NCBI GenBank assembly: GCA_018268415.1 | Contig: JAFDWO010000141.1 | Location: 62,001-126,000 of the forward strand | Length of the DNA: 64,000 bases | From: Actinomycetota bacterium | Lineage (GTDB): Bacteria > Actinomycetota > Thermoleophilia > Solirubrobacterales > 70-9 | Direction of reading: 5' to 3' | Part shown: positions 23,614 through 31,414 of the stretch, one piece after another | Layout of the letters: every line of letters starts with the position of its first letter | Numbering within the stretch: position 1 is the first letter of the stretch | Notes under the pieces: model-generated | Database searches by the model: none | Told to the model about the DNA's origin: nothing | Seen by the model: the letters and a program-made list of their open reading frames with translations, nothing else | Translations under genes and position numbers: made by a program

Positions 23614-26577
23614 TCAGGATTCCGCGGCCGGGCAGACCAGGCGGTAGTCGCACCACGAGCAGACGCTCGGCGACGGGCGCGGCTCGAAGTCCTGTGACAG
23701 CACGCCCTCGCCGACCGTGACCACGGTGCGCTCGACCCGCTCGGCGTCGTCGGGACGGGTCGGCGCCTCGACCTTCTCGGCGTCGAGCACGTAGTCGTAG
23801 GAGGCGTAGGCGGCCTCGATCTCCCAGGCCTCGCGCGCCGCCAACCGGTAGAGCGCCAGTTGTAGGTCGGAGTCGAGCTCCGCCTCGGTCTTCCGTTCGC
23901 CGGTCTTGTAGTCGATCAGCTCGAAGGCGCCGTCGGCGAGGCGGTCGACACGGTCGACGCGGCCGCGCACGTGGTGGTCGGCGACCTTGAAGTCGAACTT
24001 GCGCTCCAGCCAGACCGGCTCGGAGTCGGAGATCCGTTCCCGCTCCCAGTAGAGGCGGAGCGCCTCGCGGCCGCGGTCGCGGTACTGCATCTCGTCGTCG
24101 GACTCGCCGAAGCCGCCGCGTCGCCAGCCCCCCTCGAAGAGCCGGTTCAGCGCCCGCAGCTCGTCCCCCTCCTCGGGCGGCTCCTTGTGGAACCGTTCGA
24201 GCACGTTGTGCATGAGGATCCCGAACCGCTGGTTGATCGTCGGTTCCTGGGGGATGCCGAAGACGCGGGCGAACTTGTACTTCAGCGGGCAGGTCAGGTA
24301 CAGGGTCAGGTCGGAGGCCGAGAGGCTGAGGCGGCCATCGCCCCGGCGCGGCAGGAACGCCTCCAGCGAGGGCTCCTCGCGGGCGGCGATCAGCTGGAAG
24401 CGGCGACCGCGCTCGCGCTCGGAGTCGAGCAGGTAGGCGTCGAGCGAGGACGCGTCGAGCTCCGCCTGCTGCTCGGGCGTCGCGACCTGGCGCAGGAGGC
24501 CGTTGACCGCCTCGATCGCCTCCGCCGTCCCCTCCTCGCCGGGCCGCTGGGCGAGCGCCGCGAGCTTCAGCAGCTCCAGATAACGGGCGATCGCCCGGTT
24601 GACGTCGATCGCGGTGTCGAGGCGCGGCTCCGACAGCTCGCGGCCCGCCCGCCAACTCGCCTCCAGCACCTGCTCGCGCAGCGTCCGGTAGGTCGCGTGG
24701 AGGCCCTCGGCGGGGCCGAAGAGCTCCTCCTCGTGCTCCTCCTCGGCCGCCTCGGGGGACGCCGCGAGCGCCTCCGCGTAGGCACGGGCGGGGCGGGCGG
24801 TCTCGGCGCCGGCAACGCGGGAGAGGACCATCTCGGTGCGGGCGGGCCAGCCGATTCGCCCCCACTCGGCGTCGGCCTCGAGCCCGAGCGCGAAGACATG
24901 GTCGAAGCCCAGGCCCTTCACCGCGCCGAGGGCCATCCCGACCACGGCCCCCGGGGCGGGCGGCTCCTCGCCGCCGGTCGGCTCGACCCCCGCCTCGGCG
25001 ACCGCGGCGAGGTAGGCGACGAAGCCGCGGGTCGAACCGTGCGGCTCGCGCCGCGCCCAGGCGGTCGCCAGCTCCGCCAGGCGCGAGAGCCCGAGCAGCC
25101 GCTCGGCGACCTCCGGCTGGGCGGCGAAGAGGCGCTGGCGGCGCAGGCCGACCGCCTCGATCAGCCGCCGCACGAAGACGTCGGCGCGGCGCTCCTCCAT
25201 CACCGCGGCGGCGGTGCCGTAGAGCTTCAGGAAGGTTTGGATGCGCTCGCGCGCCTCGGGCTGGAACTGGGGACTGTCGAGGGCGGCCTCGCAGCCCGCG
25301 ACCATGTCGAGCTTGCGGCGGCGGGCGATCGTCGTCAGGCGGGCGAGGTCGCCGGGGCGCAGCTCGACCGGCGGCCGGGTCAGGGCGCGGGCCGCCGCCG
25401 CGGAGTCGTCGGGGTCGGCGAGCACGCGCAGCCAGGCGATCGCATCGCGCACCTCGGCGCGCTGGAAGAGCGCGGTAGGCCCGGCGAGGTGGAAGGGGAT
25501 GCCGCGCTCCTCCATCGCCGCGGCGATCGCGCCGCCCTCGTGGGTCGGGTCGGCGAGCAGGACGCAGATGCCATCGGCCCGGGTGCCGCCCGCGAGCAGT
25601 TGCTCGACCTCCCGCGCCGTCGATTGCGCCTGCGCCCGCTCGTTGGCGCACTTCCAGAAGCGCAGCTTCGGCTCGCGGAACCGGCGCTCGAGCACGACCG
25701 CGTCGCCCTCGGGGTGGAGGTCGTGGTACCAGGCCTCCAAGGCGGGATCGCCCGCTCCCGCGCCGTCGGCCTCCAGCGCGAACACCTGGTTCGGGTTGTC
25801 GCCCGCCAGCCCCTCGAGCAGCGCCCGCTGGGCCGGCGTCGACTCCTCCAGCTCGTCGACCTCGACCTGGGTGAAGCGCGCCGCGATCGCCGCCCGCACG
25901 TCGGGCCGTTCCACCAGCAGGCAGTCGAGGGCGAGGAAGACGTCGCCGCGGTCGAGGCTCCCCGACTCGGCCAGGACACGATCGTGGGCGGTGTAGAGCT
26001 CGGCGAACTCGAGTTCGCGCCGCGCGGTCTCGTGGCCGGCCTCGTCGCCCGCTTCTTCGGCCTGCCGCCGGGCCATCTCGGCCAGCGTCGTCGGCCCGAT
26101 CCGTTCCGCCTTCAGCGTGTCGATCCGCCCCAGCAGGCGGGCCAGGAGCCCGGCCGGATTGCCGCGGATCTCGTGGCGGCGCAGCGGCAACGAGTCGAGG
26201 CGGTCGAGCAGCACCGCCAGGCGCTCCGCCCGGCCGAGCACGTCGAAGAAGGGGTCGAGGCCCGCCGCCTCGGCGTGCTCGCGCAGCAGGCGCTCGCCGA
26301 CCTCGTCCCAGTCGCCGACCCAGAGCTCCTCGTAGGGACCCTCGAGCAGCGCCTCGCAGCGATCACGGAGCCGCCGCGCCGTCACCCGGCGGGCGCCGAT
26401 CACCAGCACCCGATCGGGGGGAATTCCGTCCGCCGCCAGGTCGGCCAGCCGCCGCGCGAGGAGCTCGCTCTTCCCCGTCCCGGCGGCGCCGAGAACGAGC
26501 AGGGGGCCGTCCGCGTGCGTGGCGGCGCGCCGCCGCCCGCCCGCCTCCCCCTCTGCAGTCGGGTCGGTTTGACGCAT
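23614..26577 (-). CDS. UvrD/AdnB-like helicase fused to a RecB-family Fe-S nuclease
   Basis: A 987-aa helicase-nuclease of double-strand-break processing type. Walker A is GAAGTGKSELLARRL near residue 30; the motif II region is VDELEESTPAQR. The helicase core then becomes divergent: the usual H.AKGLEF motif is AVKGLGFDHVFALGL. The C-terminal PD-(D/E)XK nuclease is intact (GRVDRVDRL, FELIDYKTGE), with an Fe-S cysteine set formed by LTCPLKYKF and CSWCDYRLVC. This is the layout of AdnAB subunits, but no partner is adjacent. TAGCTT lies 6 nt before ATG 26577, which favours that start over the TTG just before it. It converges with the PAC2 gene, 5 nt apart. Confidence 0.85.
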   Translation of the reverse strand: MRQTDPTAEGEAGGRRRAATHADGPLLVLGAAGTGKSELLARRLADLAADGIPPDRVLVIGARRVTARRLRDRCEALLEGPYEELWVGDWDEVGERLLREHAEAAGLDPFFDVLGRAERLAVLLDRLDSLPLRRHEIRGNPAGLLARLLGRIDTLKAERIGPTTLAEMARRQAEEAGDEAGHETARRELEFAELYTAHDRVLAESGSLDRGDVFLALDCLLVERPDVRAAIAARFTQVEVDELEESTPAQRALLEGLAGDNPNQVFALEADGAGAGDPALEAWYHDLHPEGDAVVLERRFREPKLRFWKCANERAQAQSTAREVEQLLAGGTRADGICVLLADPTHEGGAIAAAMEERGIPFHLAGPTALFQRAEVRDAIAWLRVLADPDDSAAAARALTRPPVELRPGDLARLTTIARRRKLDMVAGCEAALDSPQFQPEARERIQTFLKLYGTAAAVMEERRADVFVRRLIEAVGLRRQRLFAAQPEVAERLLGLSRLAELATAWARREPHGSTRGFVAYLAAVAEAGVEPTGGEEPPAPGAVVGMALGAVKGLGFDHVFALGLEADAEWGRIGWPARTEMVLSRVAGAETARPARAYAEALAASPEAAEEEHEEELFGPAEGLHATYRTLREQVLEASWRAGRELSEPRLDTAIDVNRAIARYLELLKLAALAQRPGEEGTAEAIEAVNGLLRQVATPEQQAELDASSLDAYLLDSERERGRRFQLIAAREEPSLEAFLPRRGDGRLSLSASDLTLYLTCPLKYKFARVFGIPQEPTINQRFGILMHNVLERFHKEPPEEGDELRALNRLFEGGWRRGGFGESDDEMQYRDRGREALRLYWERERISDSEPVWLERKFDFKVADHHVRGRVDRVDRLADGAFELIDYKTGERKTEAELDSDLQLALYRLAAREAWEIEAAYASYDYVLDAEKVEAPTRPDDAERVERTVVTVGEGVLSQDFEPRPSPSVCSWCDYRLVCPAAES

Positions 26578-26583
26578 CAACCA

Positions 26584-26589
26584 AAGCTA
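26584..26589 (-). promoter_or_regulatory. -10 hexamer TAGCTT, leaderless start
   Basis: On the minus strand TAGCTT is followed by 6 nt and ATG 26577 of the helicase-nuclease gene. Confidence 0.45.
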
Positions 26590-26639
26590 GCGCTCCGGGT
26601 GGCCCGCCACGGCGTCCGCCCGAGAATTCGACGGACGCT

Positions 26640-26645
26640 TAGAGT
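26640..26645 (+). promoter_or_regulatory. -10 hexamer TAGAGT, leaderless start
   Basis: TAGAGT followed by 7 nt and GTG 26653; no Shine-Dalgarno sequence. Confidence 0.45.
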
Positions 26646-26652
26646 CCGGCGC

Positions 26653-27471
26653 GTGGACGTCTTCGCCGCGGACTGGCCGGGAATCTGTCGCCGTATCGTG
26701 ATGGCGCAGCGCCGCATCTTCGCCGAGGTCGTGACCAGCGAGGAACGGACCGTCTACGAGGGGGTCGGCGAGGGCGGCGACCGCACGCTGGTGATCGACC
26801 GCCGCTGTGAGGACCAGGTCTTCGCCGAGCTGGAGAAGCTCGCCGCCGAAGGCGCCTCGTTCGTCGCCGTCTCCGAGGAGCGCGGTGAGGTCGTCTTCGG
26901 CGACGGCGGCCCGGTCCGGGTGGTGGTCGACCCGATCGACGGCTCGCTCAACGCGCGTCGCACGATTCCCTCCCACAGCCTCAGCATCGCCGTCGCCGAG
27001 GGAGACTCGATGGCCGATGTGCGCTTCGGCTTCGTCCACGACTTCGGCGCCGACGAGGAGTTCATGGCGATCCGTGGCGAGGGCGCCTCGGTGGGCGGCC
27101 GGGCGGCGCAGGTGGCCGTCGGCAACGGCCGCCTCGAGGTCGTCGGCCTCGAGTCGGCGGAGCCCGAATGGACCCTCCCCGCGATGCGCGCCCTGGCGGG
27201 CAACGCCTACCGGCTGCGGGTGGTCGGCTCGATCGCGATCACCGCCGCCTACGTCGCCGCCGGCCGCTTCGACGCCTTCCTCAGCCTGCGCCCGTGCCGC
27301 TCCGTCGACGCCGCCGCCGCCCAACTCATCGTCCGCGAGGCCGGCGGCGCGGTCTCCTTCGGCGACGGCGATCTCACCGCCGCCCCCCTCGCCCTCACCG
27401 CCCGCTACCCGATGGCGGCCGCCCGCGACGACAACGCCCTGGCCGCCGTCCGCGCCGCCCAGAGCGCGTAG
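26653..27471 (+). CDS. Inositol-monophosphatase family phosphatase
   Basis: Mg-dependent sugar/inositol phosphatase fold, 272 aa. The metal-binding signature is VVDPIDGSLNARR (family DPIDGTxN); SEERGEV near residue 75 supplies a Glu. The second signature is present as RSVDAAAAQLIVREAGG, where Ser replaces the usual Trp before the Asp. Substrate could be inositol phosphate, fructose bisphosphate or PAP; not decidable. The reading frame is open far upstream, antisense to the helicase gene, but the TAGAGT/GTG arrangement and the family's length fix the start. It is followed by composite repeat copy B. Confidence 0.85.
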   Translation: MDVFAADWPGICRRIVMAQRRIFAEVVTSEERTVYEGVGEGGDRTLVIDRRCEDQVFAELEKLAAEGASFVAVSEERGEVVFGDGGPVRVVVDPIDGSLNARRTIPSHSLSIAVAEGDSMADVRFGFVHDFGADEEFMAIRGEGASVGGRAAQVAVGNGRLEVVGLESAEPEWTLPAMRALAGNAYRLRVVGSIAITAAYVAAGRFDAFLSLRPCRSVDAAAAQLIVREAGGAVSFGDGDLTAAPLALTARYPMAAARDDNALAAVRAAQSA

Positions 27472-27571
27472 GCAGTGGGCTCCCGGGGCCACGCCTAGGT
27501 GTCCCCGGGGTGTCCCGGCCCCGGGAAGGGATGGGGCCCTCTCAAGCTGTCGCCCACAGCGACAAGGGATG

Positions 27572-27623
27572 CGGCCGTCTCGGCCACGGCCCCGGCAGGC
27601 TGTGGCCGTGGCCGAGACGGCCG
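27572..27623. repeat. Hairpin c, copy B
   Basis: Perfect 20-bp arms (CGGCCGTCTCGGCCACGGCC and partner) around CCGGCAGGCTGT. The stem is fully paired here, while copies A and C have T:G pairs at one place. Confidence 0.8.
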
Positions 27624-27764
27624 GGTATGAAAGCGGTGGAGGAAGGCCCACGGGAAACCCACGGGAGCACCACTGATCCCTCACGGGACCGTCACGGAGG
27701 AGGGACCCCGTCACGGAGACGTAGGGAACTCCACGCCTCCTCCCGTGTTGTCCAACGCTCACGG

Positions 27765-27816
27765 ACGCGTTCCGTACTTTGACCCTGCCATGGCAGGGTC
27801 AAAGTACGGAACGTGT
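27765..27816. repeat. 52-bp palindrome e, copy B
   Basis: Two 26-nt arms with no loop and one G:T-type pair near the end; centre CTGCCATGGCAG. Matches 3829-3880 and 49921-49972. Confidence 0.85.
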
Positions 27817-28003
27817 TCCCGGGCCCTCCTTCCAGGCCCGAAAAGAGACCGAAGGTTGCGGAAAGGGTGACGTTCCCGGCGTCTTCGTGACCGATCGGGG
27901 CGGGGTGTGGCCCCTCCCGCACGGACCCGTCACGGAAGTCCGACCCCCTCCCGTCCCTGTGTCTCCCCTCATCCCTGTGTCGTCTTTTTCACGACCCCCT
28001 CCC

Positions 28004-28061
28004 GTCCCGGGCGCCTCATGGCGCTCACAGCCTGCCAGGAGCGCCATGAGGCGCCCGGGAC
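28004..28061. repeat. Hairpin g, copy B
   Basis: Perfect 22-bp arms and the loop CACAGCCTGCCAGG, identical to copy A. Confidence 0.85.
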
Positions 28062-28420
28062 CATCTCGGACGGGTGGGGGCCGGGGTCGGGACGCACCTC
28101 GGACGGGCGCGGGGGCCGGGGTCGGGCGGCATCTCGAACGGGCGCACGGGCCGAGGTCGGGACGCATCTCGGACGGGTGCGGGGGTCGGGGTCGCGCCGC
28201 CACGCACCCCGGGACGCACCTCGGACGGGTGCGGGGGTCGGGGTCGGGCCGCCACGCACCCCGCGCCGCACCTCGGACGGGTGCGGGGGTCGGGGTCGGA
28301 CCGCAACGCTCACTCGCCCGCCATCTCGGACGGGAGGGAGGCCCGGGGTCGGCACGCATCTCGGACGGGCGGGGCGGCCTGGACCGCGCCGCACCTCGAA
28401 CCGCCGCACCGTCCAGGGTC
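28062..28420. repeat. Degenerate tandem repeats of CATCTCGGACGGGTGCGGGGG type
   Basis: About nine units of 30-45 bp built on C(A/G)(T/C)CTCGGACGGG followed by a G-rich run. Copy A has two units and copy C about five, so the number varies between sites. Spacing and sequence drift exclude a CRISPR array. Confidence 0.8.
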
Positions 28421-28451
28421 GGGCCCGTCCCTCTTCGACGGCCTGAGCCCT

Positions 28452-28496
28452 TCCGCTGTTCCTTATGGCGCCCAGGGCGCCATAAGGAACAGCGGA
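28452..28496. repeat. Palindrome i, copy 3
   Basis: Perfect 22-bp arms around a single A (28474); core GCTGTTCCTTATGG. It ends the repeat series of copy B. Confidence 0.88.
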
Positions 28497-28705
28497 GCGG
28501 TCCCGGGGACGGCGGGGGCCGGGGTCGCGCCGCCACGCGGCCCTGCAGCACAACTCGGACGGCCGTCTAGGCCGGCACCACGCCCTACCGTGGCCGGCCG
28601 CCTGGCCCACGAATCACATCCGTCCAGCCTCCGGACCCGCCGTCCCTCCACCCGCTCCGCGTCCCGGTTTTCACGCCTGTGTAACCAAAGGCGTACCGAT
28701 GTTTA

Positions 28706-28735
28706 AGAACGTTTGTTCGTGGAAACATATGTTCG
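28706..28735. promoter_or_regulatory. Two LexA/SOS-box-like inverted repeats
   Basis: AGAACGTTTGTTCG at 28706-28719 matches 9 of 10 positions of CGAAC-N4-GTTCG, the box used by LexA of actinobacteria and Bacillus. GAAACATATGTTCG at 28722-28735 matches 8 of 10. The centres are 16 bp apart, about 60 bp before the start of the histone-like gene. Binding is an inference. Confidence 0.45.
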
Positions 28736-28786
28736 TTAGACTCGGCGTCGCCCGAGCCATTCGACCAGACCAAGGGGTACGTCTTC

Positions 28787-29287
28787 ATGGCAGACAGCAC
28801 CAGTAGCAACGGCAGTACCAGCTCGAAGAAGGAGGCCAAGAGCACGGCCGCCAAAGCGAAGAAATCGACTGCGAAAACCGCCGGCACGGCGAAAAGGACG
28901 GCGGCCAAGACCACTGTCGCGGAGAAGAACCAGGCCCAGGCGATCATCGAGACCGCCGTCGACTTCCCGGTCGGGGTCGTCCTCTCCGCGAGTGACCGGC
29001 TGAACGACATCGTCGAGCCGTGGACCAGCCGCGCGAAGGCCGAGAAGGAGCTGCAGGCCTACCGCCGCAAGATCGAGAACGCCGCCAAGCGCACCGAGCG
29101 GCGCGGCACGAGCGCCCGTAAACGCGCCACCACCGAGGCCCGCAAGACCCGGACCCGGGTCGAGCGCGACGTCCGCAAGCGCCAGAAGGCGGTGACGTCG
29201 ACCGCGACCTCGACGATCAAGACCAGTCGCAGTGAGGTCGAGCGCCGGGTCAAGCAGGTCTCCGACCAGCTCTCCGCGCTCCGCTAG
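28787..29287 (+). CDS. Lys/Arg/Ala-rich histone-like protein
   Basis: A 166-aa very basic protein. Residues 14-45 are an H1-like Lys/Ala/Thr tail (KKEAKSTAAKAKKSTAKTAG). A short ordered part follows (IIETAVDFPVGVVLSASDRL), then a long charged helix rich in Arg/Lys/Glu that looks coiled-coil (residues 85-166). Similar proteins in actinobacteria are nucleoid-associated H1-like or heparin-binding-hemagglutinin-like proteins; which one applies here is not clear. ATG 28787 is the only sensible start; no strong SD. It is followed by a good terminator and preceded by LexA-like boxes. Confidence 0.75.
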   Translation: MADSTSSNGSTSSKKEAKSTAAKAKKSTAKTAGTAKRTAAKTTVAEKNQAQAIIETAVDFPVGVVLSASDRLNDIVEPWTSRAKAEKELQAYRRKIENAAKRTERRGTSARKRATTEARKTRTRVERDVRKRQKAVTSTATSTIKTSRSEVERRVKQVSDQLSALR

Positions 29288-29310
29288 GCCGCCGGGCCAC
29301 CCGAGCACCC

Positions 29311-29341
29311 AGGCCGCCCCGGCTACCCGGGGCGGCCTTTT
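29311..29341 (+). terminator. Rho-independent terminator of the histone-like gene
   Basis: GGCCGCCCCGG-CTAC-CCGGGGCGGCC followed by TTTT, 24 nt after the stop. Also faces the 3' end of the convergent gene. Confidence 0.85.
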
Positions 29342-29353
29342 CGTGCTCGGACG

Positions 29354-31414
29354 TCAGCCGGTGACGGCCTGGGGGCGTGATGCCGCCGGGGCGTACGCCC
29401 AGTTGCCGGTGGCCGGGACGAACGCGCGGAAGAGGAAGCGGACGCCGTTGCTGTCGTCGTCGCTGAACGTGTAGGGGTAGGCGAACCGGCCCGCGGAGTC
29501 GGTCTGCAGGGTGCGGAACTCGGCCCAGGCCGTGCCTGGCAGGCGGAACTCGAGGTGGACCGGCAGCCCCGTCGGCGGGATCCGCGCTTCCGGGTGGACG
29601 ACGAGCCCGTGGAAGACGACCGGTGCGCCCCCGACCTTCACCCGGGTCGTCGAGACCCGCAGGTGGACGCCGGCGCGGACGCGGAGCCGAAGTCGCAGCC
29701 CGCTCGCGCGGGTGAGGCGGTGGGTGCCGTCGAACTGCGCGCTCACGCGTCGGCTCGGCCCCGGCGCGAGCCAGGCGCGGAAGGCGCCGCGCGCGTCGGT
29801 GGTGACGGTGGTCGTCCGGGTGCCGGTGCGGGCGCCGCGGGCGAACGTCTCGACCACGCCGACGCTCTGCCCCGGCAGCGGCTCGCCGTCCCCGGTGAGC
29901 AGTCGGCCGCCGACCAGGGCGCCGTGGCAGCAGGGCAGGGCGCGGCTCGTCGGGCGCTTGGCGAAGGATCGGATCACCGCGCGGTGGCAACGGCGCGCCC
30001 CGTCGGCGCGCGTGCAGCGCTGGAAGACGAGCTTGTCGGCGCCGAAGCCGAAGGCGAGCCGCGCGACCCCCTTCACCGGGTTGTGGAGGACGAGTGGCGC
30101 GCCGTCCGCCCCCCGGGTCGAGGCCGCCGGGTTGCCCGCCGCGTCATAGCCCACCGCGCGGAGCTCGTAGGCCCCGCGCGGATAGTCGTCGGAGCTCCAG
30201 CGGGCGACGAGCCTGCCGTGCCCGACCTCGGTGGGCAGGGCCTGGAAGCGCCCGGTGCTGCCCACCGGGCGCAACTCGATCCTGCCGCGATCGGCCGCCG
30301 GCCCGGAGAGTCGGTCGGAGACGGTGGCCTCGATCCGCTCCGGGTCGCCCGGGTCGCCCGCAGCGAAGCGCACCGTCGGCTCGGTTTCGTCGATCCGCAC
30401 CGTCGTCGCTGCGGGTCGGGCGAAGGGCAGGCTGCCGTCGCCCGCGTTGCCGACCGCGTCGCGCCCCCAGTAGGCGACGCGGTGGTTGCCCTCGCCCGCC
30501 ACCGTTGCGCTCACGGTGGCGCCGGGGGCGAGCAGGGGCGGGCCGCCGTCGACCTCGATCGCCGTTTCCGGGCCGCCCGGCCCCGTCGACGCCATCCCCG
30601 ACAGCGGGTCGGAGGCGATCGCCGTCACCGTCACCGGGCCCGCGGCCCATCCTCCTGGGCTACCGTCGAGCTGGACCTGCGGCGGCGTCCCGTCGACGCC
30701 GATCGCCAGCGTCGTGGCCCGCGCCGAGCGCTTCCCCGAGCCCGACACGGCGACCGCGTGGACGTAGCTCACGCCCTCCGGCGGGGTGGGCAACGAGACG
30801 GCGCCGGGGGCGCCCCCGACCGGGAGGTCGATCTCGGCGGGCGCGCAGCGGTCGGCGAGGGCGCAAGGTGAGGCGCCTGCCGCGGCGTCGACCGAGACCG
30901 CGTACCCCTGGATCCGGGAGAGCGGCAGCGGCGGGGTGGGCGGCGCGACGCGGATCGGGACGCGGGTTCCGGCCGCCACCCAGGCGGGCGCCGACACCGA
31001 GACCGCGGGCGGCTGGGCGTCGTCGAAGTAGAGCGGCACCGCCACCCGCGGGCCATCCGCGCTACCGACGTCCATCGTCACGTGGTTCCAGGCTTCGAAC
31101 CAGTAGACGCCGGGCGCCGGCGGGACCTTGACGGTCACCAGGTTCCAGGGGTTCTCGACCGTATGGGTCTCGTAGCCAGGCAGGGCTTCTCGCTGCGGCC
31201 CCCGCACCGCATATCTGACCACGGACTGGAACGGCGTCGGCGGGTTGGGGTCCCATTCGACGCGGAACACGTTGTCGGCATGCCAGACGTCGCCGCCGAC
31301 GACGCGGAGCCCGGTGAGGCTGGCGCCGTCGGAGGCGGCGGCGGGGGAGGGGAGCACCGCCGCCAGCAGGGCGAGGACCGCGGCGATCACGGTGAGCCGG
31401 GCGGCGCCGCTCAC
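29354..31414 (-). CDS. Secreted multi-domain Ig-like protein
   Basis: A 686-aa exported protein. The signal peptide is clear: LTVIAAVLALLAAVLPSPAAASDG. The mature part is beta-rich, with repeated Ig/bacterial-adhesin style segments such as GTPPQVQLDGSPGGW, PLSGMASTGPGGPETAIEVD and TEPTVRFAAGDPGDPERIEA, plus recurring YWGRDAVGNAG and VGYDAAGNPA blocks typical of such repeats. A later part has Cys pairs (RCTRADGARRCHRA, LPCCHGAL). No enzyme motif is seen. GTG 31414 overlaps the stop of the preceding sigma-factor gene, so the two are translationally coupled; the secreted product may belong to the regulatory circuit of that sigma factor (inference). Confidence 0.78.
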   Translation of the reverse strand: MSGAARLTVIAAVLALLAAVLPSPAAASDGASLTGLRVVGGDVWHADNVFRVEWDPNPPTPFQSVVRYAVRGPQREALPGYETHTVENPWNLVTVKVPPAPGVYWFEAWNHVTMDVGSADGPRVAVPLYFDDAQPPAVSVSAPAWVAAGTRVPIRVAPPTPPLPLSRIQGYAVSVDAAAGASPCALADRCAPAEIDLPVGGAPGAVSLPTPPEGVSYVHAVAVSGSGKRSARATTLAIGVDGTPPQVQLDGSPGGWAAGPVTVTAIASDPLSGMASTGPGGPETAIEVDGGPPLLAPGATVSATVAGEGNHRVAYWGRDAVGNAGDGSLPFARPAATTVRIDETEPTVRFAAGDPGDPERIEATVSDRLSGPAADRGRIELRPVGSTGRFQALPTEVGHGRLVARWSSDDYPRGAYELRAVGYDAAGNPAASTRGADGAPLVLHNPVKGVARLAFGFGADKLVFQRCTRADGARRCHRAVIRSFAKRPTSRALPCCHGALVGGRLLTGDGEPLPGQSVGVVETFARGARTGTRTTTVTTDARGAFRAWLAPGPSRRVSAQFDGTHRLTRASGLRLRLRVRAGVHLRVSTTRVKVGGAPVVFHGLVVHPEARIPPTGLPVHLEFRLPGTAWAEFRTLQTDSAGRFAYPYTFSDDDSNGVRFLFRAFVPATGNWAYAPAASRPQAVTG

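Larger units (their letters stand above)
27472..28660. repeat. Composite palindrome/tandem-repeat region, copy B
   Basis: Gene-free stretch with the same ordered parts as copies A and C: one GCTGTCGCCC unit, hairpin c (27572-27623), the conserved core (GGGACCCCGTCACGGAGACG onward), the 52-bp palindrome (27765-27816), a conserved flank of about 190 bp, one TTTTTCACGACCCCCTCCC unit, hairpin g (28004-28061), nine to ten CATCTCGGACGGG-type units (28062-28420), and palindrome i (28452-28496). Unlike A and C it lies between genes in tandem, not convergent ones, and lacks hairpin a. Nothing gene-like is seen in 28497-28700. Confidence 0.85.

Noticed and set aside
22508-25651. Long minus-strand frame across the PAC2 and helicase region
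   Set aside because: Overlaps the PAC2 gene antisense and the helicase gene out of frame; composition is low-complexity Arg/Ala/Gly.
23971-26652. Upstream extension of the inositol-phosphatase frame by about 890 codons
   Set aside because: Antisense to the helicase-nuclease; the family length and the TAGAGT/GTG arrangement place the start at 26653.
28062-28420. CRISPR array
   Set aside because: Units are 30-45 bp, degenerate and G-rich, with no constant spacer length and no cas genes nearby.
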